Positions 44,139 through 53,052 of a DNA stretch of 64,000 nucleotides are shown piece by piece; within the stretch, counting starts at the first letter, position 1; each line of letters opens with the position of its first letter. Source of the stretch: Lysobacterales bacterium (GTDB taxonomy: Bacteria > Pseudomonadota > Gammaproteobacteria > Xanthomonadales > Marinicellaceae). The notes under the pieces were generated by a model. It ran no database searches. It worked only from the letters and a program-made list of their open reading frames with translations, and was not told where the DNA came from. The position numbers and the translations under genes are program-made. The stretch spans positions 87,195 to 151,194 of the forward strand of contig JALSHI010000050.1 in assembly GCA_026982315.1 (NCBI GenBank). The letters run 5' to 3'.

Positions 44139-45842
44139 TCACTGGTTGTTAACACTTCGAATGGTGTTCAAGTTAATCACCTCGCTGCGTCCGGTATCCA
44201 TGGACCAGGTGGTGTCACATAAACCCACCAACTCCGGATGATGAGTACTGACCAGAATGGTGCCCGGATACGTTTGCAATAAATGCCGAACCACTTTAAG
44301 GCCACTGCTGTCCAGGTGACTTTCCGGCTCATCCAGCAATAAAATGCCGGGGTGCCCCATGAGCGCCCGAGCTAACGCAATACGGGCTTTCTCGCCTGAG
44401 GAGATATTTCCGCAGTGGTCGGTAATCAGGCTATCCAGGCCTTTGGGCAAACGCCGCAACAGTGACAATAGCCCACAATATTCAGCCATTTGAAGAATCT
44501 CGTTATCTGTGGAATCGCCCAAGCGGTAATCGATGTTACGGCGCACACTGGTCCGCAATAAACCCAGATCAGGGCCAAAGGCGCCCAATTGCCTGGCCTT
44601 GACGCCCGGAGCCAGATACAGAGGATCCACGCCATGCAACAATACCTGACCTTTATCAGCCTTGATAAGCCCCATCAATAAACTCAGAATCGTACTTTTG
44701 CCACTGCCATTGGGGCCAATCAAGGCGACTTTCTCACCCGCAGAGACCCGGGCGCTAAATCCCCGAACTGCAGGCGCTATGCTGACGCCCTGCAATTGCA
44801 CCTCGCCGGGTCTGGGCAATTTTCCAATCTGTCTGGAACGCCCTCGAACCACCCGGGGAACACGCATAAGCTGCCGGATTTTTTCAAGTGACAAGCGCGC
44901 CCCTCGGTAGTACTCCTGAACCCGGCCCAGTTCCCTGACCGGCGTGGACAGAAATAAAACCAGACTGAATAACGCCGCCACATCCGCCGCGGACAGACCC
45001 GGAGCCAGCCATTGCCAGGAGATAAATACCGCCACCATCAAGAGAATGGCGCTGGCTTCGCTCAACCCCCGCAAGGCGCCCAGCACCATGCCGGTCGCCG
45101 ATACCGCTTTTTCCAGCCGGTTCCCCAGGCGGTCAAGATATTTGAGTTCCCGCCGGTCCTGACCGGTGGCCCGTACCGCGGGCATGGCTTGTAAACGCTC
45201 CAGCAAGGCCGCCGAAAGGCGGATGCGCGCACGCCGGGTGCGCTGCAAATGATCCTGCAAACGGGCGCCCAGGGCCAGAGACAACATAATGGAAAACGCC
45301 AAAGCGCCGGCAACCACCATGGCCGCACGGGGATGGATCAATGCAATCAGCAATAAACTGACCACAATCAACACGGCATTGCTGATCAAACGCGCATAGC
45401 CCAAGGAAAACCAACGCCGCAAGGCAGTCAAGTCGCCACCCAGGCGTGATGCCAGGGCGCCAACAGAATAACGGCCAATGTCCCGCACCGAGGCCCGGTA
45501 CAATCGTTTTAACACCACCCGGCGAATGCGGTTTATATGACGCTGGCTGATTCTTTCAGCCACTTCGCGCTCACGCGCCCGCAAGCCAATCAGAACCAAT
45601 GCCAACAATGTAATCACAACCAACGCATACCATGGCACTGATTGCCCGGCTTCCACGCCATACATGATCCAGCGCACCAAGGCAAAAACAGCTGTTACCA
45701 AACCAGCACGAACCAGGGCCAAGGCCACCAACTGCCATATCGACCGGCGATTACGCGACCAAAAAGCCAGCGGCGGTCGGAAAGGAGCCCACTCATCCCT
45801 TTGTGTGCCGAGAAATCGTTTGGCTGTTTGATCTGGTTTCAT
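44139..45842 (-). CDS. ABC half-transporter (fused permease-ATPase), exporter type
   Basis: A 567-residue type IV ABC exporter half-unit that should work as a homodimer. Six membrane helices span about 35-310. The ATPase domain (about 345-560) has Walker A GPNGSGKST near 376, signature NISSGEKARIALARAL, where the usual LSGGQ is SSGEK, Walker B GILLLDEPESHLD and the switch histidine in STHHPEL. There is no N-terminal C39 peptidase domain. Its substrate is unknown; its neighbours are an esterase and an outer-membrane porin. Because it is 7 kb from the lasso-like precursor and behind another gene set, a role in exporting that peptide is only a possibility. Confidence 0.88.
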   Translation of the reverse strand: MKPDQTAKRFLGTQRDEWAPFRPPLAFWSRNRRSIWQLVALALVRAGLVTAVFALVRWIMYGVEAGQSVPWYALVVITLLALVLIGLRAREREVAERISQRHINRIRRVVLKRLYRASVRDIGRYSVGALASRLGGDLTALRRWFSLGYARLISNAVLIVVSLLLIALIHPRAAMVVAGALAFSIMLSLALGARLQDHLQRTRRARIRLSAALLERLQAMPAVRATGQDRRELKYLDRLGNRLEKAVSATGMVLGALRGLSEASAILLMVAVFISWQWLAPGLSAADVAALFSLVLFLSTPVRELGRVQEYYRGARLSLEKIRQLMRVPRVVRGRSRQIGKLPRPGEVQLQGVSIAPAVRGFSARVSAGEKVALIGPNGSGKSTILSLLMGLIKADKGQVLLHGVDPLYLAPGVKARQLGAFGPDLGLLRTSVRRNIDYRLGDSTDNEILQMAEYCGLLSLLRRLPKGLDSLITDHCGNISSGEKARIALARALMGHPGILLLDEPESHLDSSGLKVVRHLLQTYPGTILVSTHHPELVGLCDTTWSMDTGRSEVINLNTIRSVNNQ

Positions 45843-45873
45843 TTTCGTCTTGCCCTGTAATCGCCCTTGTGCT

Positions 45874-46992
45874 TCAAGCAGTGGCCATATTTTTGAGAAC
45901 GGACGGCACGGAGAGATACTTTTCCATTAAATGGTGGCCAGCCCCAGGCTGGACCAGTTCAGCTTTTGTCTGAATCGGCACATCGGTGTTTTTGCTCACT
46001 TCCTGGCTGGCCAGTGGATTGGATGAAACCACACCTGAAACGGCCTCGATCACGTAATTGCGTTGTTTCAGCCAGTCCAAACCAAACAGGGCCGAACCCG
46101 AGTCGCCGGCGCAATACCATACGGCGGTCACGGCTTCTTGAAACTCCGGCAATGACAGCAAGGCTTCTGTTTCCTGCTGCAACAGGCCATCGGCCACTTC
46201 CACCACCAGTGCATCGGCGCCTTGCTGAGAGAGAAAATCACCAAGGGCCAGGTGGATAGCATGGCAGGTTTTGGCGGAAGTGCGATAGGTGGACACATGA
46301 CCGGCATCGGTAAAGTCCACCGCATCCACGGCTCCGGCGTCAATAAAGTGCCACAAGTCGCCGCCGGATCCTGTACCAGTCACTTTACTGGCGCCAACCC
46401 GGTAACCATCAGCGCTCAACCCTTTGATCAAGCGTGCCGCCGTGGTGGTTTTACCCGCATTCATGGACGAGCCCACCACAAGAAAAACGGGGATATCAAT
46501 GCGGTTATTGCGACGCAGTTTAACCCCGGGCTTAAGCCATTGTCCGGTATTCAGTCGAACGCCGTTGGCGTCGGCCAACAGGCCAATGGGCGTGATTTCG
46601 GTGGGCGGCTTAACCTTGGGACTGCGGTGACGCATGCGCGATGCCACCCCGCCACCGGCCACCAAGTGACAAGGCCCGAGATTCCCAGGAACCAGAGATT
46701 CGAATTGATCCGGCGCATAGCGATGGCCGTAGGCCACCACGATGAGATCATCAACAAACAGGCGTGCCCGGCGGCCATTGGCTAATTCCAGACGCGCATG
46801 CTGACGAATACGGTCCACCCGCGCCAGCACCAAATCGCCCGGTTTTGGCCGCAGTTTCCCGGTCAAAAGCTGGCGAATCGCCGTGGCTGGGACGTTGCGG
46901 GTACTGAATGCGCGCTTGGCACGCGCCAACATGGCGGCCGGTACGGGGGTTAAGTGACTGGTGTCCGGGACCTTGAGTTCTACTGTGTTCAT
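45874..46992 (-). CDS. P-loop NTPase of DUF1611/MobB-like type
   Basis: A 372-residue protein that I cannot assign to a characterised family. The N-terminal third (about 45-130) is beta-rich (PKPGDLVLARVDRI, RRARLFVDDLIVVAYGH) and the rest is a P-loop domain with GSSMNAGKTTTA at 174-185, GSGGD, and VVEVADGLL as a Walker-B-like strand. The A-G-K-T-T-T-A loop is like those of DUF1611 and MobB-type GTPases. AGGAG 6 bases before the ATG at 46992 marks the start. It lies 31 bases upstream of the ABC gene on the same strand, so it may head that operon. A perfect 6-bp inverted repeat and a TTGACA box lie upstream. Confidence 0.6.
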   Translation of the reverse strand: MNTVELKVPDTSHLTPVPAAMLARAKRAFSTRNVPATAIRQLLTGKLRPKPGDLVLARVDRIRQHARLELANGRRARLFVDDLIVVAYGHRYAPDQFESLVPGNLGPCHLVAGGGVASRMRHRSPKVKPPTEITPIGLLADANGVRLNTGQWLKPGVKLRRNNRIDIPVFLVVGSSMNAGKTTTAARLIKGLSADGYRVGASKVTGTGSGGDLWHFIDAGAVDAVDFTDAGHVSTYRTSAKTCHAIHLALGDFLSQQGADALVVEVADGLLQQETEALLSLPEFQEAVTAVWYCAGDSGSALFGLDWLKQRNYVIEAVSGVVSSNPLASQEVSKNTDVPIQTKAELVQPGAGHHLMEKYLSVPSVLKNMATA

Positions 46993-47081
46993 CACATGCT
47001 CCTGATTTCTGCTTCTTGGCTATGCCGGAACATCCACCGGCTGGCTGTTGAAACCTATCTTCAAGGAACGATTCACTCCTG

Positions 47082-47108
47082 TCAACAGTTTTGTAAAAAT
47101 TATTACAA
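47082..47108 (-). promoter_or_regulatory. Promoter -35 with adjacent TTGTAA/TTACAA dyad
   Basis: TTGTAA-6-TTACAA (plus 47091-47108) lies just upstream of a minus-strand TTGACA (plus 47082-47087). The TTGACA is well placed to drive the P-loop NTPase gene, although a clear -10 is missing; the dyad could be an operator for a dimeric regulator. Confidence 0.45.
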
Positions 47109-47204
47109 TATGTGAACCAGGTCTCAATTTCCAGCTTGGTCGCACCTGTTTCCGCTCCCCACAAGCAGAAAACCGTCCAAAATTGTCACTTGACGCAAAC
47201 AGAC

Positions 47205-47246
47205 ACACATAAAAAAAGCCGGTTTAGACCGGCTTTTTTTATGTGT
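47205..47246 (-). terminator. Strong terminator after pepN
   Basis: A perfect 19-bp stem, ACACATAAAAAAAGCCGGT paired with its complement around the loop TTAG, with long A/T tracts on both sides, so it can work in either direction. It lies 24 bases beyond the pepN stop. Confidence 0.9.
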
Positions 47247-47269
47247 GGGGCATTCCTCATGGCCAACTG

Positions 47270-49927
47270 TCAGGCAACATTCATATCCTCATTTTCATCC
47301 TGTTCCATGGCCTTGGTGACAATTTCATAGACATCCGGGGAGAGATTGCCAGCGGACTTAATGCGTTGCAACTGTTTGCGTATTTCCTCCCGGCGATGGG
47401 CGTCGAACTGCCGCCAGCTATTAAACTGGCTGACAATCCGCGCCGCCACTTGCGGGTTGAGCGCATTGAGCTCCAGCACCAGATCGGCCAGCCACTCGTA
47501 ACCTTGACCGTCCTGACGATGAAATTGCACGGGATTGGCCGCTGCAAAAGCCCCAATCAAAGCGCGCACATTGTTGGGATTGCGCATGGAAAAGGCTTCG
47601 TGATGCAGTAGCTTTTCCAGCAATTCCAACGTGCCATCCTCCGGCGAGGTGGCCTGGATAGTCAACCACTTGTTCACCACCAGCGGGTCGTGCCGCCATT
47701 GCTGATAAAAAGCATCCAGCTTGTCCTGATAACCGGGGCCCTGATGATGAACGTAGAGGGTCAACGCCGCCAGCGTATCTGTCATGCAATTGGCCTGTTC
47801 CAGTTGCTGGGCGCACAAACCGAAGACCGCCTCATCTTCCAGGCTCATCAGGTAGCCCAGGGCTGTATTTTTCAGGCTGCGTTTGGCGATATCCGCCGGA
47901 TCAACCCGATATTCGCCATCTGTCTGATTGGCCTGATAGGTTTGTTCCAAGGCTTCCCGCAATGTCGTCGCCACCTGTTTCTTGATGAACTCGCGCGCCT
48001 GATGCAAATGCGTGACATTGACGTCCCGCATCAGGGTAATCATGGATTTGAGATCCGGCAGGCGCAATGCTTCAGCCACCAGCGCAGGGTCCGCTTCGGT
48101 ATCGGCCAATATCTGGGAAAAAGCATCAGTCAGATAGCTGGGGCACTGAGGCTCCTGACCGCGAGCAATGGCGGCATAGGCATTCTGAATCACATCCATG
48201 GCCATGGACTGGGCGGCATCCCAACGGTTAAAGGCGTCAGTGTCATGCGCCATGATAAACGCCTGCTGTTCAGGGCTTCTGGGAAAATCCAGAATCACCG
48301 GCGCTGAAAACCCCCGCAGCAGGGAAACCTGCGGCTTTTCAGGCAAACCAGCGAATGTGAGTTTTTGCTGGGCGTTTTTCAGCTCATAAACCATTTCCGC
48401 GCGGCCATCATCAAACAGCGGGATGGCTTGTCCGTCACTGTTCAGCAAGGCCAGTTTGACGGGGATGTGCATGGGTTGCCAGTCTTCTCCCTTGAAGCTG
48501 TCCGGTTGCTGTTGTTTAAAGTGCAGGGTGTATTCGCCTTTTTCGGCATCCCAGCTTTCACGCACTTGCACCCGCGGCGTGCCATTCTGGCTATACCACA
48601 ATTCAAACTGTTCCAGGTTGACGTCGTTGGCATCGGCCATGGCGGCGCGGAAGTCATCACAGGTCACGGCCTGTCCATCGTGGCGCTGGAAGTACAGATC
48701 CATTCCCTTGCGGAAACCTTCCGCACCCAGCAAGGTGTGATACATACGCACCACTTCCGCCCCTTTTTCGTATACTGTCAAGGTATAGAAATTATTGATC
48801 TCAATATAGGAATCCGGGCGCACCGGGTGCGACATGGGGCCGGCGTCCTCGGCAAACTGCAAGGTCCGCAAAGCGCGCACATCTTCAATGCGCTTGACCG
48901 CCCGGGACTGCATATCAGCGGTAAATTCCTGATCGCGAAACACCGTCAGCCCTTCTTTCAGGCTTAACTGGAACCAATCCCGGCATGTGACCCGGTTGCC
49001 GGTCCAGTTATGGAAGTATTCATGTCCAATAACCGCTTCCACGCCCTGAAAATCCATGTCCGTGGCGGTGTCCGGCCGGGCCAGGACGAATTTGGCATTA
49101 AAGATATTCAAGCCCTTGTTTTCCATGGCGCCCATATTGAAATCGTTGGTGGCAACGATATTGAACACATCCAGATCATAGGCCAGACCAAACTTTTCTT
49201 CGTCCCAGCGCATGGCGCGTTTGAGCGCACCCATGGCATAGTCGCACGAATCCAGATTCTCTTCTTCCACATAGATGCGCAAGGTAACCTCATCGCCATT
49301 CATGGTGGTGTAGTGATCTTCGATGTGTTTGAGGTCACCGGCCACCAGCGCAAACAGGTAAGACGGCTTGGGATGGGGATCAGTCCAGCGGGCAAAATGA
49401 CGGCCATCGGCCAATTCTCCGGCGCCTGCCGGGTTGCCATTGGATAACAAAACCGGATACTTGTGCTTGTCAGCCACAATGGTGACATCAAATGGCGCCA
49501 TCACATCCGGGCGGTCGGGGTAGTAGGTAATTTTACGAAAACCTTCCGCCTCGCACTGGGTCAGAAAAAAATCTCCGGACTGATACAGCCCCTCAAGCGC
49601 CGTATTTTTATGCGGATAAATGCGGTTTTCCACCTGCAGCACAAACTGTTCAGGCACATTCTCAATCAGAAGCTTTTCGTCATCCAAACGATAATCTTCC
49701 GCACTTAATTCGCGCCCGTCCAGCTTGATAGAAACCAGATCCAGATCAACACCGTTCAGTTCCAGCGTGTCACTGTCTGCCTGGGGGTTCTTTTCGAAGT
49801 AAATGCTGGACTTGACCGTGGTGCGCGCCGGCTCAATCACAAAACCAAGCTGGCAGGATTTAACCAGGTGATTCGGCGGGCGATAATCCTTGCGATGAAT
49901 GACGGGGTTCTGCTGGTCAGTTTTCAT
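47270..49927 (-). CDS. pepN: Aminopeptidase N (M1)
   Basis: An 885-residue M1 metallo-aminopeptidase. The exopeptidase motif appears as GAMEN in FNMGAMENKGL near residue 265 and the zinc motif as HEYFHNW near residue 300, with the third Glu ligand about 20 residues later. The protein is full length with the C-terminal helical domain. It removes N-terminal residues from short peptides in the cytoplasm. The ATG at 49927 (MKTDQQNPV) fits the family; the frame is open 28 codons further upstream but without conservation. It ends at a very strong terminator. Confidence 0.95.
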   Translation of the reverse strand: MKTDQQNPVIHRKDYRPPNHLVKSCQLGFVIEPARTTVKSSIYFEKNPQADSDTLELNGVDLDLVSIKLDGRELSAEDYRLDDEKLLIENVPEQFVLQVENRIYPHKNTALEGLYQSGDFFLTQCEAEGFRKITYYPDRPDVMAPFDVTIVADKHKYPVLLSNGNPAGAGELADGRHFARWTDPHPKPSYLFALVAGDLKHIEDHYTTMNGDEVTLRIYVEEENLDSCDYAMGALKRAMRWDEEKFGLAYDLDVFNIVATNDFNMGAMENKGLNIFNAKFVLARPDTATDMDFQGVEAVIGHEYFHNWTGNRVTCRDWFQLSLKEGLTVFRDQEFTADMQSRAVKRIEDVRALRTLQFAEDAGPMSHPVRPDSYIEINNFYTLTVYEKGAEVVRMYHTLLGAEGFRKGMDLYFQRHDGQAVTCDDFRAAMADANDVNLEQFELWYSQNGTPRVQVRESWDAEKGEYTLHFKQQQPDSFKGEDWQPMHIPVKLALLNSDGQAIPLFDDGRAEMVYELKNAQQKLTFAGLPEKPQVSLLRGFSAPVILDFPRSPEQQAFIMAHDTDAFNRWDAAQSMAMDVIQNAYAAIARGQEPQCPSYLTDAFSQILADTEADPALVAEALRLPDLKSMITLMRDVNVTHLHQAREFIKKQVATTLREALEQTYQANQTDGEYRVDPADIAKRSLKNTALGYLMSLEDEAVFGLCAQQLEQANCMTDTLAALTLYVHHQGPGYQDKLDAFYQQWRHDPLVVNKWLTIQATSPEDGTLELLEKLLHHEAFSMRNPNNVRALIGAFAAANPVQFHRQDGQGYEWLADLVLELNALNPQVAARIVSQFNSWRQFDAHRREEIRKQLQRIKSAGNLSPDVYEIVTKAMEQDENEDMNVA

Positions 49928-50136
49928 AATATTCGGGGACAAAAAAAGGAAAGTCATTATAGCCCGCTGGCCAGCCGGTTGGAACCTCCGGCAAGCGCTG
50001 TGGGCGTCCATGGCGGTTTTTCTGCAACCTTTGGAACAAAAGCAGGTCTTATAAGTTCAATATCATTGCTTTCCTCCTTGACCGCTGTGGCACATAGCCA
50101 AAGCGGGCGATTGACACACATTTCAGGAGAATACCC

Positions 50137-50562
50137 ATGTTTACATTGACCAAACGCTTCGCTATGTTTTTCCTGTTTCTGACAGCCAGTCAGGTGGCGC
50201 TGGCTTCGCCTTTTGCCCAGCCCGATGAACCCAGTGGGGTTGTTATTATGAACACTCCCCACACGGCCCACTTGATTTATCCGGTACGTCTGGTGCGTCT
50301 GGACGGACAGGAAATCCCCGCGCGGGATCACGGCGTGTGGCTCAAACCCGGCACACACCGCTTGCGGCTGGTGGCCGCCGAAGAAATTGACACCAGTATT
50401 AGCCGGGGGTTGCAAGCACGGCAGAAAATTCACAGTGCCCAGCCTGTGAGTGGTAAAGAGCTGGTTCTCTCTATAGAGGCCGGCAAAAAGTATTACGTAG
50501 GCTATGACGTCAGTGACCGTAATCCCAAAAACTGGAAGCCGGTGTTGTGGCAGGTTAAATGA
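50137..50562 (+). CDS. Small secreted protein of unknown function
   Basis: A 141-residue protein with a signal peptide (MFTLTKRFAMFFLFLTASQV, cleavage after ALAS). The mature part looks beta-rich and contains LKPGTHRLRLVA and a C-terminal EAGKKYYVGYDVSD, reminiscent of small envelope proteins that display a Y-x-x-G-Y-[DK] strand near the end. AGGAG lies 8 bases before the ATG. It is divergent from pepN and convergent with tatC. I do not recognise the family. Confidence 0.72.
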   Translation: MFTLTKRFAMFFLFLTASQVALASPFAQPDEPSGVVIMNTPHTAHLIYPVRLVRLDGQEIPARDHGVWLKPGTHRLRLVAAEEIDTSISRGLQARQKIHSAQPVSGKELVLSIEAGKKYYVGYDVSDRNPKNWKPVLWQVK

Positions 50563-50600
50563 GTCTGTAAGGCATTTCTGTGGTCGCTCGCTGAAGTATG

Positions 50601-51365
50601 TTAAACCCCAGGTGTGTTGTTTGAATTTCCTGCTTTTGCCGCCGCTTCGTTTTTGCGCCGAACCAGCGCCCGGCTCAAGAACACGCCCAACTCAAATAAC
50701 AGCAACATGGGAATGGCCAGCAACGTCTGGGAAATCACATCCGGCGGTGTCAGCAACATGCCAATGGTGAACACAGCCACAATCACATAAGGGCGGTTTT
50801 TGGCCAGCTTCTCCGGCGTGGTCACACCCATCAGCACCAGCAATATCACCGCAATGGGCACCTCAAAGGCCAATCCGAAGGCAAAAAACAAACGCACCAC
50901 GGTATCCAGATAACTGTTAATATCCGGCATATAGGTCACGCCTTCGGGGGCTACGCTGGGTAAAAACTGGAACAGGATGGGAAAAATCACAAAGTAGGCA
51001 AACAGACACCCCAGATAAAACAGGATAATGCTGGAAACCAGCAAGGGACGGGCGATGCGCTTTTCATGTCGGTACAAGCCTGGAGCCACAAAAGCCCATA
51101 GCTGATAAAGAACAAAGGGAATGGCCAAAATAACACCCAAAATAATGGCCATTTTGAAAGGCGTAAAAATCGGTGACAGCACGCCTGTGGCAATCATGCC
51201 AGAGCCATCGGGCAGATATTTCATCACCGGCGCGGCCATCAGGCTGTAAATCCTGCCGGAAAACGGCAACAGCACCAGCACCATCAGGAAGACCGAAGTC
51301 AGCGCTTTAATCAGGCGGGAACGCAGCTCAACCAGATGCTCAAGAAATGGCTGTTCATCACTCAT
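50601..51365 (-). CDS. tatC: Sec-independent translocase subunit TatC
   Basis: A 254-residue six-helix membrane protein of the twin-arginine translocase. Conserved features are the N-terminal EQPFLEHLVELRSRLIKAL, the F-A-F-G-L-A-F-E-V-P segment with the essential Glu in helix 4, and KNRPYVIVAVFTIGMLLTPPDV. With TatB it recognises S-R-R-x-F-L-K signal peptides and recruits TatA to move folded proteins. Its ATG overlaps the tatB stop region by 8 bases. It ends convergent to a small secreted protein gene with no obvious terminator. Confidence 0.96.
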   Translation of the reverse strand: MSDEQPFLEHLVELRSRLIKALTSVFLMVLVLLPFSGRIYSLMAAPVMKYLPDGSGMIATGVLSPIFTPFKMAIILGVILAIPFVLYQLWAFVAPGLYRHEKRIARPLLVSSIILFYLGCLFAYFVIFPILFQFLPSVAPEGVTYMPDINSYLDTVVRLFFAFGLAFEVPIAVILLVLMGVTTPEKLAKNRPYVIVAVFTIGMLLTPPDVISQTLLAIPMLLLFELGVFLSRALVRRKNEAAAKAGNSNNTPGV

Positions 51366-51675
51366 TGTCTGACCATTTTTTCAGCTCGGGAACCGGCTCG
51401 CCTGCCTTGCGGGCCAGGTCTTTTAGTTCATCAGCGGTGCTTTTGACTTCCTGAGCCACGGAGTCATCGAGAATATTGTTTTGCCGTAGCTGTTCCTGCA
51501 AGGCGGCCGTGTCCAGCTCCCTTTCCACTTCCTGCTTGACTGAACCAAATGCCTCGCGGGCCTTGCGAAGATAGATGCCCAACCGGCGCGCCACTGTCGG
51601 CAGACGCTCAGGCCCCACCACAATCAGCGCCACCACCAGCACCAGTACGAGTTCCGAGAACCCCACGTCAAACAT
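51358..51675 (-). CDS. tatB: Sec-independent translocase subunit TatB
   Basis: A 105-residue protein: one N-terminal helix starting MFDVGFSELVLVLVVALIVVG, an elbow with GPERLPTVARRLG, an amphipathic helix, and a charged tail. The P-E-R-L-P motif separates TatB from TatA. It bridges TatC and the incoming twin-arginine precursor. The gene lies 5 bases after tatA and overlaps tatC. Confidence 0.93.
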   Translation of the reverse strand: MFDVGFSELVLVLVVALIVVGPERLPTVARRLGIYLRKAREAFGSVKQEVERELDTAALQEQLRQNNILDDSVAQEVKSTADELKDLARKAGEPVPELKKWSDNE

Positions 51676-51680
51676 GGAGG

Positions 51681-51944
51681 TTAGTCCTGATGGGAGCGGG
51701 GATTGTTGTGGTTATCTCGGGATGCCTTGATGTCTTCCTTTACCTGGTTTTGTGATGCCTCAGCTTCATCGGTGAGGCTTTCTGCGGCGGTTTTTGTCTC
51801 TTCTTCACCATCTTTCAGGCCTTTCTTGAATCCTTTGATGGCCTCGCCCAAATCACTGCCGACATTGCGCAGCTTTTTGGTGCCAAACAACATGGCGACA
51901 ATGAGTAAAACAATAACAAGTTGTACGGGTCCTATGTTTCCCAT
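51681..51944 (-). CDS. tatA: Sec-independent translocase subunit TatA
   Basis: An 87-residue protein with a short helix ([20 protein letters not shown]), the F-G-T-K-K-L hinge and the amphipathic helix [18 protein letters not shown], all standard for TatA, followed by an acidic Ser/Glu tail. It forms the variable-size pore of the Tat system. First gene of tatABC on the minus strand. Confidence 0.95.
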   Translation of the reverse strand: MGNIGPVQLVIVLLIVAMLFGTKKLRNVGSDLGEAIKGFKKGLKDGEEETKTAAESLTDEAEASQNQVKEDIKASRDNHNNPRSHQD

Positions 51945-52027
51945 GATGGCTTTGCTCCGGAAAATAAAAATAATGCGCTACATCCGGCCCTGATCCGGGC
52001 CAGCACTTGATTATAGACAATATTGGC

Positions 52028-52933
52028 TTAAAGGGGTTTAATCGGGTTGCGTTGACGCTGCGCCCGAAAGGCGAAAGACACAAACAAAATCAACAACAAC
52101 CAAACTGATGGCCAGCCCAGGCTTGGCACGACACGTGCCTGAGTCCCGCTCACATTGCATCCAGGCGCTGGGGCAATAGCCAAACTCTCCACACCGATCA
52201 GGGTATCAGTCACATGAGTGGCCGCGCCGGTTTCCAGATTAACGGTAAAAATCTGGCTGGGAGCCCCGTTGAGCGGGTCCAGCTCCCGGTAATCCGCCAC
52301 ACCCCATAAAGTTCCGTCTGCCGCAAAGGCCAGGCCGGCATCCGTAAAGGCTTCTGCCAGACCCAAAGCGCCAATCAGCGTCAGTTCCGCCGTCTGCGGA
52401 TTTACCTGATACAGGTTGTTATCGCCTTCTGCGCCAATGGCGTAAAGTGTGTCTCCATAACTGGCCAGCGCAGTAATGTGTTTGCCCAGGTTGCCGATTT
52501 CTGTGGCTTCCCCAGTGTCTTTGTTTACCTGGTAGAGAACCATTTTTTGATCTGAAACCAGGTAGAGGCTGCCGTCGCACATAAAGCTCAAACCAAAATC
52601 ATAAGGCGTAGTGCCGTCCCCCAAACCCAAATTCTGGGTATGGTTGTTCACTGGCGTAGCAGTGCCATTGGCGGGGTTGATGGCCAGCAGGGTCTCGGTG
52701 GCGTCATCAGCGCCAAACAAATTGCCATTGGCGTCCATGGCCAGACCTTCAATGTCATTGTAGTTGGGGCCCGGGCGTCCGATAACGGTAAAGTCACCGG
52801 TGGCCAGATCAATACGCACCAGGTTGTCTGCCGGCGCATCAAAGTTGTCTGAGGCAACCGCATAGGCGTGCGGCCCGGCAGCAGCTGAAACGCTGGCCAG
52901 AAAACCCGCTATGGCAATCACTATGCGCTGCAC
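52028..52933 (-). CDS. Secreted beta-propeller-like protein with IPTL-CTERM-like tail
   Basis: A 301-residue protein. A signal peptide (to about AAAGPHA) is followed by a repeated pattern of short beta units with N-P-x-N/T-G-x-A/T turns (YQVNKDTGEATEIGNL, YQVNPQTAELTLIGAL, FTVNLETGAATHV), resembling DUF4394/YVTN-type propellers. The C-terminus is VPSLGWPSVWLLLILFVSF followed by a basic RAQRQR stretch: a P-S-L box, one hydrophobic helix and a basic end, the layout of PEP-CTERM/IPTL-CTERM sorting signals. A GTG at 52933 with GGAG upstream is the likely start. Function unknown. Confidence 0.72.
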   Translation of the reverse strand: MQRIVIAIAGFLASVSAAAGPHAYAVASDNFDAPADNLVRIDLATGDFTVIGRPGPNYNDIEGLAMDANGNLFGADDATETLLAINPANGTATPVNNHTQNLGLGDGTTPYDFGLSFMCDGSLYLVSDQKMVLYQVNKDTGEATEIGNLGKHITALASYGDTLYAIGAEGDNNLYQVNPQTAELTLIGALGLAEAFTDAGLAFAADGTLWGVADYRELDPLNGAPSQIFTVNLETGAATHVTDTLIGVESLAIAPAPGCNVSGTQARVVPSLGWPSVWLLLILFVSFAFRAQRQRNPIKPL

Positions 52934-53052
52934 AGGCAAAACTCCGCTGAATACTAAGGTCGGTTATCCGCGATACTAGCAAAAGGCCAGCCAATCCGCA
53001 AGAAACAAAAGCCCCGGGGCAGGCTGATGGCAGCGCGGTAAAGCGGCCCTCT

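Noticed and set aside
44139..45842. ABC transporter as the lasso-peptide exporter (D protein)
   Set aside because: It is about 7 kb from the precursor, separated by unrelated secreted-protein genes, and packed with a hydrolase and porin instead. The link remains possible but is not supported.
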